From an uncultured bacterium (GTDB lineage: Bacteria; Planctomycetota; Phycisphaerae; Phycisphaerales; UBA1924): a stretch of DNA of 5,714 bases. The first letter of the stretch is position 1; every line of letters starts with the position of its first letter. The notes beneath the pieces were generated by a model. It was not told the DNA's origin and did not search any database. It was given only the letters and a program-made list of their open reading frames with translations. The stretch is taken from assembly GCA_938003595.1 (NCBI GenBank), contig CALKYH010000248.1:1-5714 (forward strand), in the 5' to 3' direction. The position numbers and the translations under genes are program-made. Positions 1 through 4,556 of the stretch are shown here, piece by piece.

Positions 1-399
1 CTCCCCGCCGTCCACCCCGAGCGCCTCTTCCTCGAAGCCCTCCAGGCCCTGATGGACCTCGCCCGCACCACGGACAAGGACCACATCAAGCTCCGCGCCC
101 TCCTCGAGATCGCCCGCCTCTGCCGCCCGGCTCCCCCGGTCGCCGCTCCCTGTGAACCGCGCCCTTCAGGAAGCGGGCGACCCGCAGCGTCGATCGATGC
201 GCCGACCCCGCCGCCTCCCACCCCCTCTCACACCTCCGCGTCCTCTGCGCCCTCCGCGGCCTCTGCGTTCTCCTCTCCCCCGGAACCCACCCCCGCCTCC
301 CCCCGTAGAAGCCCCCACGGGGCCCCCTCAGGCCCCTCCGGCCCGGCCCACACCCACGAACTCGGGCCCGCGGACACACCACCCCCGCCGCCGGTATAA
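1..399 (+). CDS. C-terminal part of an unidentified protein with a proline-rich tail (5' end outside window)
   Basis: The frame is open from the first base to a TAA at 397-399, so the start lies upstream; an internal ATG at 52 is probably not the true start. About the first 43 visible residues look like ordinary helical protein (LFLEALQALMDLARTT, then DHIKLRALLEIARLCRP). The remaining ~85 residues are low-complexity Pro/Ser/Ala/Thr sequence. That tail is encoded by DNA containing a 9-bp tandem repeat (234-269) and a GTAG-footed palindrome (305-323). The genuine domain may therefore end near codon 45, with the frame staying open by chance because stop codons are rare in such GC-rich DNA. I do not recognise the family. 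The helical part might belong to a small DNA-associated or phage-like protein, but that is a weak guess. Confidence 0.55.
   Translation, partial: LPAVHPERLFLEALQALMDLARTTDKDHIKLRALLEIARLCRPAPPVAAPCEPRPSGSGRPAASIDAPTPPPPTPSHTSASSAPSAASAFSSPPEPTPASPRRSPHGAPSGPSGPAHTHELGPADTPPPPPV
234..269. repeat. Four tandem 9-bp units of the CTCYGCGNN type
   Basis: Four consecutive units read CTCCGCGTC, CTCTGCGCC, CTCCGCGGC and CTCTGCGTT, followed by a decayed CTCCTCTCC. On the other strand the pattern is the GACGCAGAG-like short repeat that I recall from intergenic DNA of several bacterial groups. The period is a multiple of three, so the overlapping open frame is kept and encodes a Ser/Ala-rich stretch (SASSAPSAASAF). 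Confidence 0.7.
305..323 (+). repeat. GTAG-footed palindrome, REP-like
   Basis: GTAG at 305-308 is followed after AA by GCCCC (311-315), a CAC loop and GGGGC (319-323). An alternative pairing is CCCCGT (301-306) with ACGGGG (317-322). The GTAG foot before a palindrome resembles the layout of bacterial REP sequences and matches the arrangement at 2459-2482. In such GC-rich DNA a 5-bp stem alone is weak evidence. Confidence 0.35.
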
Positions 400-522
400 G
401 AATGTCACGGAGGGCGCTCGTCGCAGGGCGTCGGCGCCCCCGGAGTTGCTGTCAGGTCGTTTGACGGTGGGACCACAATCCCCGGCGCAGTCGTCGCCGG
501 ATCGACGCGGAGATTCGCTGCT
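400..522. other. Gap upstream of the helix-turn-helix gene; no convincing promoter
   Basis: This 123-nt gap must contain the leader of the following gene if that gene has its own promoter. A TTGACG at 461-466 matches a -35 box, but no -10 box lies at a normal distance from it. A TATAAG at 395-400 overlaps the upstream stop codon and has no -35 partner. Two small palindromes are visible: GGGCG/CGCCC at 426-430 and 435-439, and CCGGCG/CGCCGG at 482-487 and 495-500. A GGAG at 509-512 lies 10 nt before the ATG at 523 and can serve as a ribosome binding site. Confidence 0.4.
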
Positions 523-1356
523 ATGGCCAAGATGTTCTACACGCTGGAAGAGGCCGCGGCCCGGCTCAAGAAGTCCACCGATGAGGTCCGCGAGATGGCC
601 ACCAGCGGCCAGCTCCAGGAGTTCCGCGACCGCGACAAGCTGATGTTCAAGGTCGAGCAGGTCGACCTCCTTGCCGGCGAGGACGACGACCTCGGCTCCC
701 TCGACGCCGGCGACACCGGCACGCTGCCTCTGGCCGACTCCGGCATGGGCTCCGCCATCGACCTCGCCTCCTCCGCCTCCGGCATGATGGCCCCCGTCGA
801 CAACCCCAAGGAGCGCACCGGCGTCTCCGTGTTCGATGTCGAAGACCTCGAAGAGGCCGACCCCAGCGCCGTTACGCAGATGTCCGACGGCGGCCTCGAC
901 GACGCCACGCTCGAGTCCGTCGGCAGCGGCTCCGGCCTGATGGACCTCACCCGCGAGTCCGACGACACCTCCCTCGGCGCCGTCGAACTGCTCGACGAGA
1001 TCTACTCCTCCGAAGACGCCGGCTCCCAGGAAACCATCGCCGCCTCCGGCCTGTTCGAGGCCACCGGCGCCGAGAGCGACGAGGGCGGCGCACGCCTCGC
1101 CGCGCCCGCCGGCGTGATGATGGTCGCCGCTGAAACCTACGACGGCGCCGGCTCCGGCCTGGTCGGCGGCCTCGCGCTCGGCGCGGCGCTGACGCTCGGC
1201 CTGGCCATGGCCGTCACCCTCATGGGCGTCCTCGGCGCCGCCTCCGGCGGACTCGTCGAGACCGTCACCTCCAAGATGATGATGTTCGTCGGCATCGCCG
1301 CCGGCGTGACCCTCCTGGCCGGCGGCCTCGGGTTCGTCATCGGCAAGCGCAGCTGA
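523..1356 (+). CDS. Membrane-anchored helix-turn-helix protein with acidic linker
   Basis: This 277-residue protein has three visible parts. Residues 5-50 (FYTLEEAAARLKKSTDEVRE, then a GQLQEFRDRDKLMFK turn) match the excisionase/MerR-like helix-turn-helix layout: a helix, a turn, a recognition helix and a short basic wing. Residues 51-205 form a long acidic, Gly/Ser/Asp-rich linker. Within it, residues 136-161 (GSGLMDLTRESDDTSLGAVE, then LLDEIY) look like a short conserved peptide that I associate with planctomycete proteins of this type. Residues ~212-240 and ~252-274 are two hydrophobic segments rich in Gly/Ala, followed by a basic GKRS end. I infer a DNA- or nucleoid-binding domain tethered to the membrane. 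The ATG is preceded by GGAG 10 nt upstream. The helix-turn-helix may instead bind protein; no regulatory target is visible. The epimerase gene begins 25 nt after the stop. Confidence 0.85.
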   Translation: MAKMFYTLEEAAARLKKSTDEVREMATSGQLQEFRDRDKLMFKVEQVDLLAGEDDDLGSLDAGDTGTLPLADSGMGSAIDLASSASGMMAPVDNPKERTGVSVFDVEDLEEADPSAVTQMSDGGLDDATLESVGSGSGLMDLTRESDDTSLGAVELLDEIYSSEDAGSQETIAASGLFEATGAESDEGGARLAAPAGVMMVAAETYDGAGSGLVGGLALGAALTLGLAMAVTLMGVLGAASGGLVETVTSKMMMFVGIAAGVTLLAGGLGFVIGKRS

Positions 1357-1381
1357 TCCGACCACGAGCGTCAAGGACGGC

Positions 1382-2344
1382 ATGGACACGATCCTGATCA
1401 CCGGCGCCGCGGGGTTCATCGGTTCGCACTGCGCCGAGGCGTGGCTGTCGCGCGGCGCCAAGGTCGTCGGGCTCGACAACTTCGACCCCTTCTACGACCG
1501 CGCCCTCAAGAAGCGCAACCTCGACGAGATCGCCGCCCACCCCCACGCGAAGAACTTCCGCTTCGTCGAGGCCGACATCCGCGACGCCGGCGCGACGCTC
1601 CGCGCCTTCGAAGAGGCCAAACCCACCGCCGTCCTCCACCTGGCCGCCCGCGCCGGCGTGCGCCCCAGCATCAAGGAGCCCGCCCTCTACATGGCCGTCA
1701 ATGTCGAGGGCACCGTCAACCTCTTCGAGGCGGCGCGCCAGACGGGCGTGCAGCGCTTCCTCATGGCCTCCAGCTCCTCGGTCTACGGCAACAACGAGAA
1801 GGTCCCCTTCGCCGAAACCGACGATGTCAGCGGCCCCATCTCCCCCTACGCCGCGAGCAAGCGCGCCTGCGAGCTGGCCGCCCACACCTGGCACAACCTC
1901 TACAGGATGCCGATCGCCTGCCTGCGGTTCTTCACCGTCTTCGGCCCGCGCCAGCGCCCGGACCTGGCGATCATGAAGTTCCTCAAGCTCGTCGCCGCGG
2001 GCGAGCCGATCCCGATGTTCGGCGACGGCGGCATGAGCCGCGACTTCACCTTCATCGACGACATCGTCGCCGGCGTCCTCGCGGCCGACGGCGCGATCGA
2101 GAAGCACGGCCTGCGCACCTGGAACCTCGGCGGCCACCACCCCGTCATGCTGCGCGACATGATCGCGACCATCGGGCGCGTCGTCGGCAAGGCGCCGGTG
2201 ATCGACCGCCTCCCCGAGCAGCCCGGCGAGGTCCAGCGCACCTACGCCGACCTGACGCGCTCCAAGGCCGACCTGGGCTTCGAGCCCAAGACCTCGTTCG
2301 AAGAGGGCGTCCGCAAGCAGTGGGCCTGGCTCCAGGCGCGCTGA
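1382..2344 (+). CDS. NAD-dependent nucleotide-sugar epimerase, UDP-glucuronate 4-epimerase-like
   Basis: This 320-residue protein is a full-length extended short-chain dehydrogenase/reductase. The N-terminal Rossmann fold shows the G-x-x-G-x-x-G dinucleotide motif at G8, G11 and G14. An acidic residue at the end of strand 2 (D32, in LDNFDPFYDRALKKRNL) fits NAD preference. ADIRD lies at 64-68. The catalytic set is present: the SSSSVYG serines at 130-133, and Tyr156 and Lys160 in YAASK. The C-terminal substrate region contains GPRQRPDLAI (188-197), a DFTFIDDIV segment (221-229) and LPEQPGEVQRTYAD (277-290). These resemble enzymes that convert UDP-glucuronate to UDP-galacturonate for cell-surface polysaccharide. 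UDP-glucose 4-epimerase or another sugar dehydratase cannot be excluded from motifs alone. The enzyme should be cytoplasmic. AAGGA at 1373-1377 lies only 4 nt before the ATG, a short spacing. The gene follows the helix-turn-helix gene by 25 nt and may be co-transcribed with it. Confidence 0.92.
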   Translation: MDTILITGAAGFIGSHCAEAWLSRGAKVVGLDNFDPFYDRALKKRNLDEIAAHPHAKNFRFVEADIRDAGATLRAFEEAKPTAVLHLAARAGVRPSIKEPALYMAVNVEGTVNLFEAARQTGVQRFLMASSSSVYGNNEKVPFAETDDVSGPISPYAASKRACELAAHTWHNLYRMPIACLRFFTVFGPRQRPDLAIMKFLKLVAAGEPIPMFGDGGMSRDFTFIDDIVAGVLAADGAIEKHGLRTWNLGGHHPVMLRDMIATIGRVVGKAPVIDRLPEQPGEVQRTYADLTRSKADLGFEPKTSFEEGVRKQWAWLQAR

Positions 2345-2348
2345 TCGC

Positions 2349-2382
2349 TCAGAGCCGCCGGCTTCCAGCCGGCGCGGGGCGG
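2349..2382 (+). repeat. Left copy of a 34-bp exact inverted repeat containing a hairpin
   Basis: This segment begins 4 nt after the epimerase stop and is the exact reverse complement of 3234-3267. Inside it, CGCCGGCT (2356-2363) and AGCCGGCG (2367-2374) form a perfect 8-bp stem with a TCC loop. No run of T follows, so it is not a classical intrinsic terminator, though it could still stabilise or end the epimerase transcript. I associate the core palindrome with repeats dispersed in planctomycete genomes. Confidence 0.88.
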
Positions 2383-2436
2383 CGCCGCGTCCTCGGCGCG
2401 ACCTCCAGAACACCACCGAGCGCACGATCGATCCCC

Positions 2437-2452
2437 CGCCGCGCAGCGGCGC
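2437..2452 (+). repeat. Palindromic repeat, copy 1 of 2
   Basis: CGCCGC (2437-2442) and GCGGCG (2446-2451) form a 6-bp stem with a GCA loop. The 16-bp sequence recurs exactly at 2503-2518. A GATCC lies shortly before each copy (2430-2434 and 2494-2498), so the repeated unit is about 23-25 bp long with a 2-nt length difference. Confidence 0.75.
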
Positions 2453-2458
2453 AGGCCC

Positions 2459-2482
2459 GTAGCCGGGGGCGCGAGCCCCCGG
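2459..2482 (+). repeat. GTAG-footed REP-like hairpin
   Basis: GTAG (2459-2462) directly precedes CCGGGGGC (2463-2470), a GCGA tetraloop and GCCCCCGG (2475-2482), an exact 8-bp stem. A 5' GTAG foot on a GC-rich palindrome is the known layout of bacterial REP sequences moved by RAYT (IS200-like tyrosine) transposases. It sits between the two copies of the 16-bp palindromic repeat. No transposase gene is in the window. Confidence 0.65.
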
Positions 2483-2501
2483 ACCAAAGCCCCGATCCAC
2501 C

Positions 2502-2518
2502 GCGCCGCGCAGCGGCGC
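2502..2518 (+). repeat. Palindromic repeat, copy 2 of 2
   Basis: This is a second, direct copy of the 2437-2452 repeat. GCGCCGC (2502-2508) and GCGGCGC (2512-2518) form a 7-bp stem with a GCA loop. Together with the GTAG hairpin it gives a symmetric repeat-hairpin-repeat cluster just upstream of the next gene. The rest of the 2345-2561 gap shows no clear promoter. TATCTT at 2549-2554 resembles a -10 box but has no matching -35 box. Confidence 0.72.
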
Positions 2519-2561
2519 CGGCGGGCAACCATCTCTCCCGACCTCTCGTATCTTCCAAGTC

Positions 2562-3221
2562 ATGGACTCGCCGCTCCCCGCTCTTCCACCTCGCCAACGA
2601 CTCCGAAAGGCGGCGCCGATCATTGCGGGCGTTGCAGTTGTGGGCTTGGTGGTGTGGGGAGCGCTCGTTGTTCTCAGCCGGGCCACCACGGAGGCGCCGC
2701 AGATCACCGGCGCTCGCCTGCTGCGAGAGGTCAGCCTGCTTGTTCATCACGAGGCGAACGGAACAAAGCAAGGTCTTGTTGATCTCCCGCGATTGCTGCT
2801 GGGCGAGCCGGCGCTCCTTGCGGACCTTCACGAGTACTTCGATAGCTCCGGCGGCGACCAGCGCGGGCCTCGGCCGACGATCGGCGGCGCCGCGATCGGC
2901 GAGCTCGCAAGGAATCCGGAACTTCGAGCGTCCGTGAAGGCGGCCCTCCCGCGGCCCACGGATGAATGGGTGCAGATTGGAGACATGTACATCTGGCAGC
3001 GGGCCGAGCCTCGACTCAGCTACGACGCGGCGCTTGTGGTGGGCTACGAGACGCAGCGATGGGGTTGGAATGTGGTCTACGCCGACTCACATGTGACATT
3101 CGTGACGCCCGATCCGACGACGGCGAGACTGGAGTTCATCGGACGAGATGCGCCATCGAGGGCGAAGTACGGCCAGCCGCCCCTGCCCGCGGAGTGGTTC
3201 ACTCTGCCGCCCCGGAAGTAG
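2562..3221 (+). CDS. Unrecognised small protein with one N-terminal membrane anchor and a YADSHV motif
   Basis: This 219-residue protein has a short basic N-terminus (RQRLRK at 11-16) followed by one hydrophobic helix at about 19-39, so most of the chain should lie outside the cytoplasmic membrane. The rest is a mixed soluble domain. WNVVYADSHVTFV at 169-181 resembles the 'YADGHV' segment common near the end of planctomycete pseudopilin-like and DUF1559-type proteins. The usual prepilin N-terminus and the rest of that family are not evident, so this may be a distant or convergent match. Residues 141-147 contain an aromatic DMYIWQR. No Shine-Dalgarno sequence precedes the ATG at 2562; the start is chosen because it gives a positively charged lead into the helix. 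Codon use differs from the neighbours: many codons end in A or T (CTT, GTT, CGA, GCA, GGA), whereas the flanking genes almost always end in G or C. The gene is enclosed by exact 34-bp inverted repeats. Function unknown. Confidence 0.72.
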   Translation: MDSPLPALPPRQRLRKAAPIIAGVAVVGLVVWGALVVLSRATTEAPQITGARLLREVSLLVHHEANGTKQGLVDLPRLLLGEPALLADLHEYFDSSGGDQRGPRPTIGGAAIGELARNPELRASVKAALPRPTDEWVQIGDMYIWQRAEPRLSYDAALVVGYETQRWGWNVVYADSHVTFVTPDPTTARLEFIGRDAPSRAKYGQPPLPAEWFTLPPRK

Positions 3222-3233
3222 GAGAAATCCACC

Positions 3234-3267
3234 CCGCCCCGCGCCGGCTGGAAGCCGGCGGCTCTGA
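3234..3267 (-). repeat. Right copy of the 34-bp exact inverted repeat
   Basis: This is the exact reverse complement of 2349-2382 and begins 12 nt after the stop of the membrane-anchored protein gene. CGCCGGCT (3242-3249) and AGCCGGCG (3253-3260) form an 8-bp stem with a GGA loop. Like the left copy, it lies immediately downstream of a stop codon and lacks a T run. It could act as a transcript-end hairpin. Confidence 0.88.
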
Positions 3268-3303
3268 CTGACCCTGCCAGCTGCGCCCCGCACCCACTTG
3301 CGC

Positions 3304-3309
3304 TATCCT
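3304..3309 (+). promoter_or_regulatory. Possible -10 box for the methyltransferase gene
   Basis: TATCCT fits the TANNNT pattern of a sigma-70 -10 box and lies 36 nt upstream of the ATG at 3346. No good -35 hexamer is found 16-18 nt further upstream, so the call is weak. Confidence 0.22.
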
Positions 3310-3333
3310 CTCACTCGCGCTAACCTATCGCGC

Positions 3334-3338
3334 GAGGA
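3334..3338 (+). promoter_or_regulatory. Ribosome binding site that fixes the methyltransferase start at 3346
   Basis: GAGGA lies 7 nt before the ATG at 3346. The same frame is open further upstream to a TTG at 3298, but that codon has no ribosome binding site at normal spacing. The longer frame would also translate the possible -10 box. Confidence 0.65.
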
Positions 3339-3345
3339 TCCCCCC

Positions 3346-4434
3346 ATGCCGAAACCCACCGCCAAGACATCCCCCGCGATCGCGCGCGCCGGCGCGCCGA
3401 AGGCCAAGCCCGCCGGCCGCGGCGTCACGCCCGGACCGAAGAAGGAAAAGACCAAGGTCAAGAAGGGCCAGGGCGCGCCCTCGCCCGCTGCGCTCACGGG
3501 CTCGCACGAGGCCGTGCCGCTGAACGGGCACGCGCCGCTCGAGGTCAAGCTCGTCAAGCCCGGCAAGGCGCCCAAGCCCACGCACCAGCTCAAGGACCCG
3601 GACACCCGCGTCTATGTCGGCGACAGCCGCGAGCTGCTCCGCAGCGTGCCCGAGTGCGCCGCCGGCGAGGTGGACCTCATCTTCGCCGACCCGCCCTTCA
3701 ACTGGCAGGTGAATTACGACAAGTGGCACGACGGCCTGCCGCGGGACGAGTACCTGAACTTCACCCGCAACTGGCTCGACGGCTGCATCGCGGCGCTGAA
3801 GCCCAACGGCACGCTCTGGGTGAACATCCCCGACGACACCGCCGCGGAGATCGTGGTCCACCTCAAGGCCCGCGGCCTGCACATGATCAACTGGTGCGTG
3901 TGGCACTTCCGCTTCGGCCAGAACCGCATGGGCTCGTTCATCATGTCCAAGGTCCACGCGCTGTACTTCGCCAAGGACCGCGACGCGCGCACCTGGAACC
4001 CCGACGACATCCTCGAGCCCTCCGACCGCGCCACCACCTACTTCGACCCGCGCACCCACAACAAGGCCGAGGGCCCCAACGGCCTGCGCGTGCCGATGGA
4101 TGTCTGGTACGGCAAGTTCTGGGGCCGCGTGCAGGGCAACAACAAGGAGCGGCGCGAGAACCACCGCAACCAGCTGCCCGAGGTCTACCTCGAGCGCGTC
4201 ATCCGCGCCTGCTCCAACGAGGGCGACCTGGTGCTCGATCCGTTCCTCGGCTCCGGCACCACCTCAACGGTGGCGCGCGGCCTGAAGCGCCGCTCGATCG
4301 GCCTCGAATATTCGCCCGAGAACGCGAAGTCCGCCTTCGAGCGCATCAAGGCCGGTCCGCTGCGCCTGGGCGAGGCGATCAACCAGTCCACCGCCATCTT
4401 CGCCCCGCGCCGCGTGGGCAAGAAGCAGGCCTGA
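3346..4434 (+). CDS. Orphan DNA methyltransferase, beta order, with basic N-terminal tail
   Basis: This 362-residue enzyme should transfer a methyl group from S-adenosylmethionine to a DNA base. The catalytic motif IV, DPPF at residues 115-118 (in IFADPPFNWQVNYDKWHD), comes before the cofactor-binding motif I, LDPFLGSGTT at 297-306. This is the order of the beta class that includes CcrM and HinfI methylases. DPPF/DPPY favours N6-adenine; an N4-cytosine enzyme would more often show SPPY. NHRNQLPEVYLERVI at 272-286 is the helix preceding motif I. GLEYSPENA at 319-327 follows it, with an acidic residue expected to contact the cofactor. Residues 1-80 form an extra tail rich in Lys, Pro and Ala (for example GPKKEKTKVKKGQG at 30-43), similar in composition to histone H1-like tails and possibly a nonspecific DNA-binding arm. 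No restriction endonuclease or specificity subunit is adjacent, so it looks like a solitary regulatory or epigenetic methylase. The recognition sequence cannot be read from the protein. Confidence 0.92.
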   Translation: MPKPTAKTSPAIARAGAPKAKPAGRGVTPGPKKEKTKVKKGQGAPSPAALTGSHEAVPLNGHAPLEVKLVKPGKAPKPTHQLKDPDTRVYVGDSRELLRSVPECAAGEVDLIFADPPFNWQVNYDKWHDGLPRDEYLNFTRNWLDGCIAALKPNGTLWVNIPDDTAAEIVVHLKARGLHMINWCVWHFRFGQNRMGSFIMSKVHALYFAKDRDARTWNPDDILEPSDRATTYFDPRTHNKAEGPNGLRVPMDVWYGKFWGRVQGNNKERRENHRNQLPEVYLERVIRACSNEGDLVLDPFLGSGTTSTVARGLKRRSIGLEYSPENAKSAFERIKAGPLRLGEAINQSTAIFAPRRVGKKQA

Positions 4435-4451
4435 TCCATCAGGACCCGTGC

Positions 4452-4479
4452 CAGTGACCGCGGCTCGGAGCGGTCGCTG
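4452..4479 (+). terminator. Transcript-end hairpin candidate after the methyltransferase gene
   Basis: Stem 4452-4461 with 4470-4479 has ten pairs, one of them T·G (4455 with 4476), and an 8-nt loop GGCTCGGA. It starts 17 nt after the stop codon. No T run follows, so factor-independent termination is uncertain. Confidence 0.4.
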
Positions 4480-4510
4480 CTCCAGGCCGTGTGTGTCATC
4501 TCGCCGGAAT

Positions 4511-4538
4511 CATCAACCGCTCCGAGGCGCGGTTGATG
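4511..4538 (-). terminator. Transcript-end hairpin candidate after the transporter gene
   Basis: CATCAACCGC (4511-4520) pairs exactly with GCGGTTGATG (4529-4538), a perfect 10-bp stem with an 8-nt loop. On the minus strand it starts 18 nt after the transporter stop. It is also symmetric enough to act on the plus strand. No T run follows on either strand. Confidence 0.42.
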
Positions 4539-4556
4539 GCACGGGCTTTGGGTTCT

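Larger units (their letters stand above)
4445..4545. repeat. Inverted pair of 35-nt hairpin elements between convergent genes
   Basis: The plus-strand sequence 4445-4479 and the minus-strand sequence 4545-4511 match at 29 of 35 positions. Both begin with CCCGTGCCA, and both form a 10-bp stem with an 8-nt loop. A 31-nt spacer (4480-4510) separates them. The first arm starts 10 nt after the methyltransferase stop; the second, read on the minus strand, starts 11 nt after the transporter stop. The outer CCCGTGC (4445-4451) can pair with GCACGGG (4539-4545), giving a three-way-junction shape. This could be a REPIN-like mobile pair or a two-sided transcript-end structure. Confidence 0.8.

Noticed and set aside
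461..466. TTGACG as a -35 promoter box
   Set aside because: No TANNNT hexamer is present 16-18 nt downstream.
328..1479. A 383-residue open frame on the minus strand
   Set aside because: It lies opposite the helix-turn-helix gene, has a Gly/Ala/Glu/His-rich composition typical of the antisense of GC-rich coding DNA, and shows no recognisable domain.
2437..2518. CRISPR array
   Set aside because: There are only two copies of a short palindrome, with no further repeat-spacer units and no cas genes.
1337..2707. A 456-residue open frame on the minus strand
   Set aside because: It is antisense to the epimerase gene, whose motifs are unambiguous. Its sequence is low-complexity and crosses the hairpin cluster.
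1441..2937. A 498-residue plus-strand frame rich in Arg and Pro
   Set aside because: It is a shifted reading of the epimerase gene and the intergenic hairpins; the Arg/Pro bias is the expected artefact.
3346..4434. Restriction-modification system
   Set aside because: Neither the upstream membrane-anchored protein nor the downstream transporter resembles a nuclease or specificity subunit.
4445..4545. tRNA, because of the 7-bp outer stem and ~100-nt length
   Set aside because: There is no GTTCRANNC T-loop, no anticodon arm with normal proportions and no D-loop guanines on either strand.
4445..4545. Integron attC recombination site
   Set aside because: The GTTRRRY and RYYYAAC ends are missing, and the two-hairpin layout does not fit.
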